A program made the position numbers and the translations under genes. A model generated the notes under the pieces. The model had not been told where the DNA came from and did not search any database. It worked only from the letters and a program-made list of their open reading frames with translations. A stretch of 64,000 nt of DNA, taken from assembly GCF_007003975.1 (NCBI RefSeq), contig NZ_VFTC01000001.1, forward strand, positions 643,021-707,020. Reading direction: 5' to 3'. Positions 28,687-36,426 of this stretch are shown piece after piece (the stretch's first letter is position 1; every line of letters starts with the position of its first letter). Origin of the DNA: Mesorhizobium sp. WSM4306 (GTDB lineage Bacteria > Pseudomonadota > Alphaproteobacteria > Rhizobiales > Rhizobiaceae).

Positions 28687-28733
28687 AGTGAATTCTCTAC
28701 TGAGTACTGAGTACTGAGTACTGACTATTCACT
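28687..28733. repeat. Tandem 7-bp repeat inside an inverted repeat
   Basis: TGAGTAC occurs three times in tandem (28701-28721), flanked by AGTGAAT (28687-28693) and ATTCACT (28727-28733). It fills the gap between the convergent transglycosylase and LysR genes, and its right arm includes the LysR stop codon. Confidence 0.7.
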
Positions 28734-29627
28734 CCTCCGCCTCTCCCGCACAAAATCAATGAATGCCCGCAAGGTGGGCGGCGTGTGCCGCGTGCTCGGG
28801 TGGTACAGGTAGAAGCCCGGAAAACTGGGCGACCAGGCCTCAAGAAAACGGACAAGCTGGCCGTTTTCGATCCAGGGTCGGACTTGATAGTCCATCATGT
28901 AGGCGATACCGGCCCCACCCAACACCGCGTTGAGCAGCAGGTCGGTGTCGTTGACGGTCAGCCTGCCCTCGACAGCGACTTCCAGCACCCGCTTGCCGCG
29001 CGCGAACTCCCACCGGTAGATGTTGCCGCCGCTTGGCCATTGGAAGTTGATGCAGCGGTGCTGATGTAGATCGCTGGGATGGCGAGGCGTACTGCGCCCC
29101 GTGAGATAGGCGGGAGCGGCCACCGCGGCCATCCGCAGGTCCTCGCTCAGCTTCACCGCCACCATGTCCTTGTCCAGCCGCTCGCCAAGCCGTATCCCGG
29201 CATCGAAGCGTCCCTCGACGATGTCGGTCAGCATGTCGTCGACAATGACCGTCAGGCTGATATCGGGATAGGCGTGCTGGAAATCGCCCAGTACGGGCGC
29301 GATGAATCGCATCGCGGCCACGCGCGGCACGTTGATGCGCAGCGAACCCGCCGGCTGTTCGCGCGACGCATGAACATCCGCGACCGCGCTTTCCAATTCC
29401 CTGAACGCGGTGCCGAGCCGTGCAAACAGCGTCTCGCCCGCCGAGGTTGTCGACACGCTACGCGTCGTCCGGTTGAGCAGCCGGACGCCGAGCCGTGTTT
29501 CCAGTTGCCGGATGGTCTGGCTGAGGGCCGGCGGTGAAATTCCAAGCTTGCCCGCCGCGCGGATAAAACTGCCCGCCTCCACGATGGCCGCGAAGGCCTT
29601 GAGTTCTGTGAACTCGGAGCCGCGCAT
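28725..29627 (-). CDS. LysR-family transcriptional regulator
   Basis: A 300-residue LysR regulator: N-terminal winged helix-turn-helix (LKAFAAIVEAGSFIRAAGKL...PPALSQTIRQLE, about 8-55) and a LysR substrate domain from about 90. The close relatives by pattern are regulators of neighbouring reductases. It is divergent from the SDR gene at 29749 and a likely controller of it through the inverted repeat at 29661-29694. The inducer is unknown. Confidence 0.9.
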   Translation of the reverse strand: MRGSEFTELKAFAAIVEAGSFIRAAGKLGISPPALSQTIRQLETRLGVRLLNRTTRSVSTTSAGETLFARLGTAFRELESAVADVHASREQPAGSLRINVPRVAAMRFIAPVLGDFQHAYPDISLTVIVDDMLTDIVEGRFDAGIRLGERLDKDMVAVKLSEDLRMAAVAAPAYLTGRSTPRHPSDLHQHRCINFQWPSGGNIYRWEFARGKRVLEVAVEGRLTVNDTDLLLNAVLGGAGIAYMMDYQVRPWIENGQLVRFLEAWSPSFPGFYLYHPSTRHTPPTLRAFIDFVRERRRSE

Positions 29628-29660
29628 TGTGTATCCCTAGGTTAACAAGCCTGTCAGATC

Positions 29661-29694
29661 ATAGGCTATTATCCGATCAATTGCTTCAGCCTAT
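29661..29694. promoter_or_regulatory. Candidate operator between lysR and SDR genes
   Basis: ATAGGCT at 29661-29667 and AGCCTAT at 29688-29694 are a perfect 7-bp inverted repeat with a 20-nt spacer, centred in the divergent intergenic region where LysR regulators normally bind. Confidence 0.4.
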
Positions 29695-29748
29695 TTTTGA
29701 CCTTGGTAGCCGCTTCGCACGGCAATGAACGGTCGAAAGGAATTGATC

Positions 29749-30480
29749 ATGTCTCATTCGCTTCAGGGCAAAACCGCGATCGTTACCGGCAGTTCGCGCG
29801 GCATTGGTCGCGCCATCGCCGAAGGACTGGCTGCGAATGGAGCGGCCGTTGCCGTCAACTATGTGAACAACAGGAAGGCCGCGGACGAGGTGGTGGCGAC
29901 TATCGTGGGCAAGGGCGGCAAGGCGGTCGGCATCCAGGCCGACATTTCAAGTGTTTCCGAGGTCCGCCGCTTGTTCCACGAGGCGGAAAGCCAGCTGGGC
30001 GCGATCGACATTGTCGTTGCCAATGTCGGTGTCGCCGTCATCAAATCGCTGACGGAGGCAACCGAAGCCGATTTCGACCTCGTCTTCGGCACCAACGCCA
30101 AGGGCACCTTCTTCACCCTTCAGGAAGCGGCGCTCCGTGTGCGTGACGGCGGCCGCATCATTGCCGTCTCCACGGGCGGAACAAAGATGTTCTTCACGCA
30201 GACAGCGCTCTATCTCGGCAGCAAGGGCGCCGTCGAACAGTTTGTGCGCGTGTTGTCGCGCGAACTCGGGCCGCGCGGGATTACCGTGAATGCACTGTCG
30301 CCGGGGTTCACCGACACGGACCTGCTTCCCGAGCGCGACCGCGCCGTCGCTGCCGGCATGTCGCCGTTCAACAGGATCGGCGCGCCACGCGACGTTGCCG
30401 ACGTCGCCGTCTTCCTGGCCGGCGATGAGGCGCGTTGGCTGACCGGCGAAAACATCCAGGCCGGCGGTGGCGTGGCCTAA
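29749..30480 (+). CDS. SDR family oxidoreductase
   Basis: Classical short-chain dehydrogenase/reductase, 243 residues, NAD(P)-dependent. Cofactor motif TGSSRGIGRAIAEG near the N terminus, NVG in place of the usual NNAG, catalytic serine in AVSTGG and YLGSK (YxxxK). ATG 29749 follows AAAGGAATTG-type spacing and gives the normal N terminus. Divergent from lysR. Its stop TAA interlocks with the TAG of the convergent decarboxylase gene. Substrate unknown. Confidence 0.9.
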   Translation: MSHSLQGKTAIVTGSSRGIGRAIAEGLAANGAAVAVNYVNNRKAADEVVATIVGKGGKAVGIQADISSVSEVRRLFHEAESQLGAIDIVVANVGVAVIKSLTEATEADFDLVFGTNAKGTFFTLQEAALRVRDGGRIIAVSTGGTKMFFTQTALYLGSKGAVEQFVRVLSRELGPRGITVNALSPGFTDTDLLPERDRAVAAGMSPFNRIGAPRDVADVAVFLAGDEARWLTGENIQAGGGVA

Positions 30481-31697
30481 TCCGCCATCGTCTCCAAACT
30501 CGCAAACCCCTGCGGCGCGTCGCCTTCGTCGAAGGGCGTCGTCACCTCGACGAAAGTGTCGGGATAAAAGCCGTTGAAACGGGTCCTGAGCGACAGCGAG
30601 TAGGCGCCGATATGGCCGATCTCGATCCAGTCGCCGGTGTCGACGGTTTCCGGCAGCCAGAATGGCCTGGACAGAATGTCAACGGAATCGCAGGTCGCGC
30701 CGCAGACCTTGAACGGCACGATGTTCTTGTCCTCGCCATTGCGCGAGCGGATCGCGGGATCGGGGATGAAACGGGCCGGCAGCGTGATCTTGCCGGTCCA
30801 GGAATCCGACAGCGACGCCCAGATGCCGTCATTGATGTAGAGCCGCTTGCCCTTGCGCAGCAGCACGCGCACGATCAGCGACAGGCAGCGCGCCACGATC
30901 ACCCGGCCGGGCTCGGCCACCAGCGGCATCTGGTCGAACTGATATTCCCTGATGTCGCCCGACAGCCGCGACATGATCTGGCCGAGCGACGGCATCTCGA
31001 CCTGCTTTCGGTTGGGGTCATGGCCATATTCGGCGGGAAAACCGCCGCCGACATCGAGACCGGCAACGTCGAAGGTCAGTCGGTTGCGCACCCAGTCGGC
31101 CGAGGCCAGCGCCCGCTCATAAGTGTCGGGATCCTCGATCTGGCTGCCGACATGGAAGCACAGGCCGACCTTGTAGCCGGTGCGGTTGAGCCGCTCGGCA
31201 AGCTCCACCGCATAGGCCGGCCCGGCGCCGAATTTCTTCGACAGTTCGTAGGCCGCCGAGCCCTTGGTCTGGATGCGCACGAACACGCTGATGGCACCCG
31301 GATCGATGTCGAGCGCCCGCACCACCCGCGTCAGCTTGGTGATCTCGTCCTCATGGTCGAGCGAAATGACGCGGATGGCGTATTTCTCCAGCGCCAGCTT
31401 GATGTCCGACTGCGCCTTGACCGGATGCATGTAGAGCATCTCGGCATCGGGTGAGACCCCGCGCACGGCAGCGAACTCGCCCGGCGAAGCCACGTCAAAG
31501 GCGGTGACGCCGGCTTCGACCAGCGCCTTCAGCACGATCTGCTCGCCATTGGTCTTGACCGCATAGGCGGTCTTCCCGGGAAACATGCCCATGAATTGTT
31601 TGGCATCCGCCTTCAGCACCTGCGGGCGAAAGCAGTAGACCGGATCGTCGGGACGAAGCGCCAGCGCCGCCTCGCGGGCATTCCCGAATCGCTGCAT
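30477..31697 (-). CDS. PLP-dependent ornithine/lysine decarboxylase (alanine-racemase fold)
   Basis: Group IV decarboxylase that makes putrescine from ornithine and, in some rhizobial enzymes, cadaverine from lysine. The 406-residue protein has the PLP lysine in AYAVKTN (K48), the histidine-containing CFHVGSQ, the phosphate-binding LDVGGGFPAEYG, EPGRVIVA, and the C-terminal cysteine of CGATCDSVD. ATG 31697 places the PLP lysine at the family position; eleven upstream codons are open. Upstream are two strong palindromes. Substrate preference between ornithine, lysine or both cannot be read here. Confidence 0.88.
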   Translation of the reverse strand: MQRFGNAREAALALRPDDPVYCFRPQVLKADAKQFMGMFPGKTAYAVKTNGEQIVLKALVEAGVTAFDVASPGEFAAVRGVSPDAEMLYMHPVKAQSDIKLALEKYAIRVISLDHEDEITKLTRVVRALDIDPGAISVFVRIQTKGSAAYELSKKFGAGPAYAVELAERLNRTGYKVGLCFHVGSQIEDPDTYERALASADWVRNRLTFDVAGLDVGGGFPAEYGHDPNRKQVEMPSLGQIMSRLSGDIREYQFDQMPLVAEPGRVIVARCLSLIVRVLLRKGKRLYINDGIWASLSDSWTGKITLPARFIPDPAIRSRNGEDKNIVPFKVCGATCDSVDILSRPFWLPETVDTGDWIEIGHIGAYSLSLRTRFNGFYPDTFVEVTTPFDEGDAPQGFASLETMAD

Positions 31698-31750
31698 GGA
31701 CGAATCCCCTAACTTCTCGGCTGCGCACAATTAATCCAAGCTAGCGGCTT

Positions 31751-31794
31751 GCGCATGACCCCGAAAGTCAATTTCGACTTTCGGGGTCATGCGC
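31751..31794. repeat. Perfect 18-bp-arm palindrome upstream of the decarboxylase
   Basis: GCGCATGACCCCGAAAGT and its exact complement flank an 8-nt loop. Resembles a common rhizobial intergenic repeat. It lies 54 nt upstream of the decarboxylase start, so it would be in the 5' leader if transcription begins further up. Confidence 0.8.
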
Positions 31795-31806
31795 CAGGAA
31801 TGAGTC

Positions 31807-31850
31807 TTGCAGCGTCCTTTGCGCGTCTCTAGAGACGCGCGGCGCTGCAA
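31807..31850. repeat. Nested palindrome next to the 31751 repeat
   Basis: Outer arms TTGCAGCG / CGCTGCAA enclose a perfect 20-bp palindrome GCGCGTCTCTAGAGACGCGC (31821-31840). Together with the repeat at 31751 it forms a composite element. The remaining 31851-32010 holds no recognised feature apart from the start region of the transporter gene. Confidence 0.75.
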
Positions 31851-32010
31851 TGAAAACAATTCTGTGTCTCGCGGCGCTGATGCTACGGCGTTAGGTCCAA
31901 ATGGGTACGTCTGCCATCCGATCAGGTTTCGGGTGGCCCTTGTCGCCGGACCCGATATGCCTTTTGCCTGACCGACTGGCGCTCGCGCCGTCTGGGGAGG
32001 ACGATTCGAA

Positions 32011-32928
32011 ATGGCAATAGTCGCGACATCCGTGCAGCGCGGACCGATGACGCTCAGGGATTGGGGCCAGCTTCTGCTGCTCGGCGCGATCTGGGGCGGC
32101 TCGTTCTTCTTTGCCCGCATCGCCGTTGCCGAGATGCACCCGCTGGTGCTGGTGCTGTTTCGCGTCGCCATCGCGGCCATTGCGCTGCAGCTCTATCTCG
32201 CCATTCGCGGCCCGTCCTTCCGCCTCGCCTTTCCGCATGCCGGCCTGTTTTTCCTCCTGGCGCTTGCCAACAATGTCGTGCCGTTCTCGCTGATCTTCGC
32301 CGGCCAGACCGCGCTTGGCGCCGGCGTCGCCTCTGTGCTCAATGCGACGACGCCGTTCTGGACGCTGATCCTCGCCAATGCGTTGACATCGGACGAAAAG
32401 CTGTCGTGGAACAAGCTTGCCGGCATCGGGCTCGGCATCGCCGGCACCGCGGTCATGATCGGCCCCGGCCTGCTGGCCGGGCTCGGCGGCCCGGTCTGGG
32501 CGAAGTTCGCGCTGATCGGCGCCTCGCTGTCCTACGCTGTCGCGCTGATGATTGCCCGCCGCTTCAAGGGCGTGCCCTCGCCAGTCATCGCCACCGGACA
32601 ATTGACGGCGTCGACCATCATCATGATCCCGGTGGTGCTGTTCACCTATGGCCCGGCCGGCCTGTTCTCGGCCTCGCCGCCGGTCTGGGCGGCGGTGTTG
32701 GCGCTGGCGCTGCTGTCCACCGCCTTTGCCTACATTCTCTATTTCAATCTCGTCGCCTCGGCCGGCGCCACCAACGCGTCGCTGGTGACGCTTATCGTCC
32801 CGGCCAGCGCCATCCTGCTCGGCCTACTGTTCCTCGGCGAGCGGCTCGCTCTGTTTGAGTTCTGCGGCATGGCGCTGATTGCCTTCGGCCTGGTGACGAT
32901 CGACGGGCGGCTGTTCGGTCGCCGCTAA
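32011..32928 (+). CDS. DMT-superfamily (EamA) transporter
   Basis: Inner-membrane carrier of the drug/metabolite transporter superfamily, 305 residues with about ten membrane helices in two EamA repeats (about 18-145 and 160-300). Motifs seen: AIWGGSFFFARIA in the first helix, the first-repeat ending ATTPFWTLILA and second-repeat PASAILLGLLFLGERL. The start ATG follows AGGACG. Probably an amino acid or metabolite exporter; the substrate is not readable. Divergent from the decarboxylase. Confidence 0.9.
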   Translation: MAIVATSVQRGPMTLRDWGQLLLLGAIWGGSFFFARIAVAEMHPLVLVLFRVAIAAIALQLYLAIRGPSFRLAFPHAGLFFLLALANNVVPFSLIFAGQTALGAGVASVLNATTPFWTLILANALTSDEKLSWNKLAGIGLGIAGTAVMIGPGLLAGLGGPVWAKFALIGASLSYAVALMIARRFKGVPSPVIATGQLTASTIIMIPVVLFTYGPAGLFSASPPVWAAVLALALLSTAFAYILYFNLVASAGATNASLVTLIVPASAILLGLLFLGERLALFEFCGMALIAFGLVTIDGRLFGRR

Positions 32929-32929
32929 A

Positions 32930-32974
32930 TGCATGTCGCTCAAAAGTGGCCCCGGTTTTGAGAGAACGACATGC
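32930..32974. repeat. Intergenic hairpin repeat, copy C
   Basis: TGCATGTCGCTCAAAAGTGG and GGTTTTGAGAGAACGACATG(CA) pair as in the other copies. It starts one base after the transporter's TAA. Confidence 0.85.
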
Positions 32975-32988
32975 ACAAAAACAAGATC

Positions 32989-33030
32989 TAAAGCGCGTCG
33001 CGTGAATCCGCTCAAACGCGACGCGCTTTA
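32989..33030. repeat. Perfect 15-bp-arm palindrome
   Basis: TAAAGCGCGTCGCGT and ACGCGACGCGCTTTA flank a 12-nt loop. It follows hairpin copy C by 14 nt. This GC-rich palindrome type is widespread between rhizobial genes. It may act as a 3' end stabiliser or terminator for the transporter mRNA. Confidence 0.8.
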
Positions 33031-33185
33031 GGGATGGTAGCGCTGCCATGCCACGCTTCCGCCACAGACCCGTCACAATTTATTCACAGCCCGCCAGCGG
33101 GCATTTGCCGAAGAGTTTCAATGCCTAACGCCGAGCGGCAGGTCGCAAATTCCACAATCGCGTCGCATTGCAGCATATTTTCCGC

Positions 33186-33213
33186 TTGCCTGTGGCACAA
33201 ATGACCCTAGACT
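33186..33213 (+). promoter_or_regulatory. Candidate promoter of the 28-residue peptide gene
   Basis: TTGCCT (33186-33191), a 16-nt spacer and TAGACT (33208-33213), with 4 of 6 matches at each element. The predicted start near 33220 is just ahead of the Shine-Dalgarno at 33235. Confidence 0.45.
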
Positions 33214-33247
33214 CCGCCCATAGCTCTTTCATAGAGGAGGCTATGAC

Positions 33248-33334
33248 ATGGGACTTACGAGGCCAATCAACGCATTGATGATCTGTGCTGCATTTGCCTT
33301 CATTGGCGCCCTTATCATAGGCGTTCTTCCGTAA
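33248..33334 (+). CDS. 28-residue hydrophobic membrane peptide
   Basis: A very short frame ATG...TAA encodes MGLTRPINALM, then a hydrophobic run to ALIIGVLP; residues 8-27 would form a single membrane helix with a short basic N-terminal tail. The start has an exact AGGAGG at 33235-33240 with a 7-nt spacer. A promoter-like sequence precedes it and a strong terminator follows, so it is a complete, isolated transcription unit. No known family is recognised. An alternative is a non-coding RNA that happens to contain this frame, but the perfect ribosome-binding site argues for translation. Confidence 0.65.
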   Translation: MGLTRPINALMICAAFAFIGALIIGVLP

Positions 33335-33378
33335 CCGCCAGAGCGGAAGAAGATAGCAGCAAATAGCCCACAAATTCG

Positions 33379-33405
33379 AAAGGCCGGGTTTTTCGCCCGG
33401 CCTTT
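33379..33405. terminator. Bidirectional rho-independent terminator
   Basis: GGCCGGG (33382-33388) and CCCGGCC (33396-33402) with a 7-nt T-rich loop, extended by A-T pairs. It is followed by TTTT on the plus strand and TTT on the minus strand, so it can serve both the small-peptide gene and the convergent metF operon. Confidence 0.85.
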
Positions 33406-33441
33406 TGCATTACAGATCACCGTTTCACACCACGATGAAGC

Positions 33442-34359
33442 TCAGGCTGCCGCTGATCCGGCCGCTTCCGTCTCATGCGAGCGGATGCCGATCATGTGGC
33501 AGATCGCGAACACCAGGTCGGCCCGGTTCATGGTGTAGAAGTGGAAATCGCTGACGCCGCGCTCGACAAGGTCGAGCACCTGCTCTGCGGCCACGGCCGA
33601 CGCCACCAAAGCATGCGTCTGCGAGTCGTTTTGCAGGCCCTCGAAGCGCTCGGCCAGCCATGCCGGCACCAGCGCACCGCAGCGTGCCGAGAAATTGGCG
33701 ACCTGGGTGAAATTGTGCACCGGCAGGATGCCGGGCACGATCGGGATATAGATGCCGGCGCGGCGCGCCTTCTCGACGTAACGCTCGTAGAGATCGTTGT
33801 CGAAGAAGAACTGGGTGATCGCCCGGGTCGCGCCATTGTCGGCCTTGCGCTTCAGCATGTCGAAATCGGTGGCGAAGTCAGGGCTTTCCGGATGCTTTTC
33901 CGGATAGGCCGAGACCGAAATGTCGAAATCGCCGGCGCCCTTCAGCGCCCCGACCAGTTCGGCGCCATTGGCATAGCCGTCGGGATGCGGCCGGTAGGCG
34001 GTGCCGACGCCCGCCGCCGGATCGCCGCGCAAGGCGACGAAGCGCTTCACACCCATCTCGGCGAATTCGCGGACCACGGCGTCGACCTCATGGCGCGCGG
34101 CGTCGACGCAGGTCATGTGCGCCGCCGGCGTCAGCGTCGTCTCGTTGAGGATGCGCTTGACGGTGCGCGCCGTGCGCTCGCGCGTCGAGCCGCCGGCGCC
34201 ATAGGTCACCGAAACGAATTTCGGCCTCAGCGGCTCCAGCCTGGTGACGGTGTCCCACAGCCGCGCCTCCATCTCATCGGTCTTCGGCGGGAAGAACTCG
34301 AAGGACACGCGGACCTTGTCGCCAATGTCGGGGCGGCGGGAAAAGCGGAACTGGTTCAT
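33442..34359 (-). CDS. metF: 5,10-methylenetetrahydrofolate reductase
   Basis: MetF reduces methylene-THF to methyl-THF, the methyl donor for methionine synthase. The 305-residue FAD protein has VSFEFFPPKTDEME at the N terminus, FVSVTYGAGGSTRERT, VALRGDPAAG and the ITQFFFDNDLYERYV segment. ATG 34359 overlaps the sahR stop (ATGA); the longer open frame to 34536 lies in sahR. Operon with sahR and position of the operator upstream of sahR suggest SAH-responsive control. Confidence 0.96.
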   Translation of the reverse strand: MNQFRFSRRPDIGDKVRVSFEFFPPKTDEMEARLWDTVTRLEPLRPKFVSVTYGAGGSTRERTARTVKRILNETTLTPAAHMTCVDAARHEVDAVVREFAEMGVKRFVALRGDPAAGVGTAYRPHPDGYANGAELVGALKGAGDFDISVSAYPEKHPESPDFATDFDMLKRKADNGATRAITQFFFDNDLYERYVEKARRAGIYIPIVPGILPVHNFTQVANFSARCGALVPAWLAERFEGLQNDSQTHALVASAVAAEQVLDLVERGVSDFHFYTMNRADLVFAICHMIGIRSHETEAAGSAAA

Positions 34360-35381
34360 CAGGCGGTTTCCCCAATTTGGTATGCTTTGGCCGGTAGCGT
34401 GTCGTTTGAAGGCTCGGCGATCAGCATGCGGCGGTCGCGGCCGAGCCACAGCTTGACGGTGAGCCTGGCTTCGTTGCCGCCGCGCGGCTCGAACTCCTGG
34501 GCATCTTCGAGGTCGAGCCCGGCCTCGGCAAACCATTCTGATATCTGCCGGTCGGAAAAACCCAGTCTGACATGCGCATGCTGATCACGCAGGAACTCCA
34601 GCGTATGCGGCGCGAAGTCGACGATCACCAGCCGGCCCGCCGGGCGCAGCAGCCTCGCCGCCTCCCGGATGGCGCGGGCGGGGTCATCGAGATAGTGCAG
34701 CACCTGATGGATGGTGACGAGGTCGAAGGCATCGCGCTCGACCGGCGGCGCAAAGATGTCACCCTGGCGGACCTGCGCATTGGCAATGCCGGCCTTGTCG
34801 AGATTGGCGCGCGCCACCGTCAGCATCTCGCGCGACATATCGATGCCGACGCCACGCCGGTAGAGCGGCGAGAAGATCTCAAGGAGGCGCCCGGTGCCGG
34901 TGCCAAGATCGAGCATCGACTGGAACGGCCGCTTGCCGACCAGTTTGAGGAGTGCTGCTTCCACGGCACGGTCCGGCACATGCAGCGAGCGGATGTGATC
35001 CCAGCTGGCAGCGTTTTCGGAGAAGTATTCGGCGGCGCGGTCCTGCCGCTTGCGCTTGACGGCAGCCAGCCGCTCGAGATCGCGCTCGACCTGCGGGTCG
35101 GCGCCGCGAATGCCGGAGACCAGACCCATGACGAAGTCGCGGGCAGAATCGGTATCCGACAACCGGAAGAACGCCCATGAGCCCTCCTGGTAGCGGCCGA
35201 TCAGCCCTGCTTCCATCAGCAGCTTCAGATGGCGCGACACGCGCGGCTGCGACTGGCTGAGGATCTCGGTGAGATCGGACACGGTAAGGTCGCCACGCGA
35301 CAACAGGGCCAGGATGCGCAAGCGGCTGGATTCGGCCGCCGCCTTCAACGTATCCACCATCGTATCGAGCGAGACATGCAT
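34359..35381 (-). CDS. sahR: ArsR-family SAM-cycle regulator fused to a methyltransferase-like domain
   Basis: A 340-residue protein with an ArsR winged helix (about 5-75; SSRLRILALLSRGDLTVSDL, QPRVSRHLKLL) and a class I methyltransferase-like domain with DLGTGTG at 158-164. This architecture is that of SahR, a repressor whose methylase-derived domain senses S-adenosylhomocysteine and controls SAM-cycle genes such as metF. Here it directly precedes and overlaps metF, supporting the assignment. A perfect 16-bp palindrome lies 24 nt upstream of the start. ATG 35381 is chosen; 32 more upstream codons are open but would cover the palindrome. Confidence 0.85.
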   Translation of the reverse strand: MHVSLDTMVDTLKAAAESSRLRILALLSRGDLTVSDLTEILSQSQPRVSRHLKLLMEAGLIGRYQEGSWAFFRLSDTDSARDFVMGLVSGIRGADPQVERDLERLAAVKRKRQDRAAEYFSENAASWDHIRSLHVPDRAVEAALLKLVGKRPFQSMLDLGTGTGRLLEIFSPLYRRGVGIDMSREMLTVARANLDKAGIANAQVRQGDIFAPPVERDAFDLVTIHQVLHYLDDPARAIREAARLLRPAGRLVIVDFAPHTLEFLRDQHAHVRLGFSDRQISEWFAEAGLDLEDAQEFEPRGGNEARLTVKLWLGRDRRMLIAEPSNDTLPAKAYQIGETA

Positions 35382-35404
35382 TGGCGTATTCTCGTTGAAA
35401 AGAT

Positions 35405-35420
35405 ATAAACATATGTTTAT
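35405..35420. promoter_or_regulatory. Candidate SahR operator
   Basis: ATAAACATATGTTTAT is a perfect 16-bp AT-rich palindrome in a GC-rich region, located between sahR (minus) and trmO (plus) and 24 nt from the sahR start. It has the form of ArsR-family operators; autoregulation of sahR-metF is inferred. Confidence 0.65.
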
Positions 35421-35548
35421 GTCAGATTTGGCGACATGGCAAGGCCTATGTCGCTTCCTGACAAGAAAATGCCGCACGCGTGATCCCCATGCCCAGGAAG
35501 CGCTTTTCCGTCACGATCGACTGGAAACTTGTGCTAGAGGCGAAAGCC

Positions 35549-36055
35549 ATGTTCGAGACGCGCGACGGCGAAAAGCTCCTGCAATCAGACCCGGCTGGCA
35601 TGCCGCCCGATGGCCACATCGTGTTCATCGGCCGCGTCGCCTCGCCATGGACATCTAGGGAAAGCTGCCCGAAGAACATGCGAGCGGCCCGCGAAACCGG
35701 ACAGGCGGCGACGGTTTTCATCGACCCACCCTATCGCGAGGGCCTGCTTGCGCTGGAGCGCGCCAGCCACATCATCATACTGTCCTGGTTGCATCACGCG
35801 CCGCGGCGACTGATTGTGCAAAAACCCCGCCATGCGGCTGAACCGAAAGGCGTTTTCTCGCTGCGCTCCCCGGCCCGGCCGAACCCGATCGGACTGCATG
35901 TCGCCGGACTGATCACGGTCGACATCGGCAGTGGCCGCATCGATATCGACGCTATCGATGTGCTCGACGGCACGCCGGTGATCGACATCAAGCCCTATTT
36001 CGCCTCGACAGACGCGTTTGCCGAGGCGACCATTGCCGGGCGCGACGAGACATGA
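35549..36055 (+). CDS. trmO: tRNA (N6-threonylcarbamoyladenosine37-N6)-methyltransferase
   Basis: TrmO/TsaA-family SAM-dependent enzyme that methylates t6A37 of certain tRNAs to m6t6A. The 168-residue protein has the start of the family fold HIVFIGRVASPW, ATVFIDPPYREGL, the motif GVFSLRSPARPNPIGLHV (about 120-137) and the closing DGTPVIDIKPY. ATG 35549 gives the usual length; the open frame begins at 35480. Overlaps the DUF2293 gene by 4 nt. Confidence 0.88.
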   Translation: MFETRDGEKLLQSDPAGMPPDGHIVFIGRVASPWTSRESCPKNMRAARETGQAATVFIDPPYREGLLALERASHIIILSWLHHAPRRLIVQKPRHAAEPKGVFSLRSPARPNPIGLHVAGLITVDIGSGRIDIDAIDVLDGTPVIDIKPYFASTDAFAEATIAGRDET

Positions 36056-36366
36056 GCGCGCCCACCGGCCGTCGCCGCGCCATCGCCAAGGCGCTGACCG
36101 CACTGCTGCCGCTGGCGCCCTATGCCGATATGGAGAAAATCCGCGCCGAGGCAGGGGCGGTGCATATGAAGACGCTGCCGCCGGGCATTGCCGTATGGCT
36201 GGCAACGATCGCCCATATCAGGCACGGCCATACCGACTATGAGAAACTGCTGGCCGACGGCTACGACCGCGACTCGGCGCGGTTCTTCGTCATCGAGCAG
36301 ACCAACATGGTGCTGACCCGCTGGCGCGCCACCCGCCTGCTCGACGCCGACGATGAAGAGGAATGA
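36052..36366 (+). CDS. DUF2293 domain protein
   Basis: A 104-residue protein matching the DUF2293 pattern: LLPLAPYADMEKIR, then AVWLATIAHIRHGHTDYEKLLADGYD with RDSARFFVIEQTN and a terminal RW. In its range these proteins are uncharacterised. It starts within the trmO stop (ATGA) and so is co-translated. The acidic C terminus DADDEEE is notable. A hairpin repeat follows 9 nt after its stop. Confidence 0.8.
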   Translation: MSAPTGRRRAIAKALTALLPLAPYADMEKIRAEAGAVHMKTLPPGIAVWLATIAHIRHGHTDYEKLLADGYDRDSARFFVIEQTNMVLTRWRATRLLDADDEEE

Positions 36367-36375
36367 CTCTTTTTG

Positions 36376-36421
36376 TGCATGTCGTTGTCTCAAAACCGGG
36401 ACCACTTTTGAGCGACATGCA
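36376..36421. repeat. Intergenic hairpin repeat, copy D (reverse)
   Basis: Inverted copy of the same family: TGCATGTCGTTGTCTCAAAA and CTTTTGAGCGACATGCA pair. It fills the gap between two convergent genes and ends 5 nt before the opposing stop codon. Confidence 0.85.
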
Positions 36422-36426
36422 TTAGG

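Noticed and set aside
28701..28721. CRISPR-like array
   Set aside because: The repeats are 7 bp, contiguous and without spacers.
31698..32010. speF-type leader RNA of the decarboxylase
   Set aside because: The visible structure is two generic rhizobial palindromes; I could not match the speF consensus by eye, so it was not listed as a feature.
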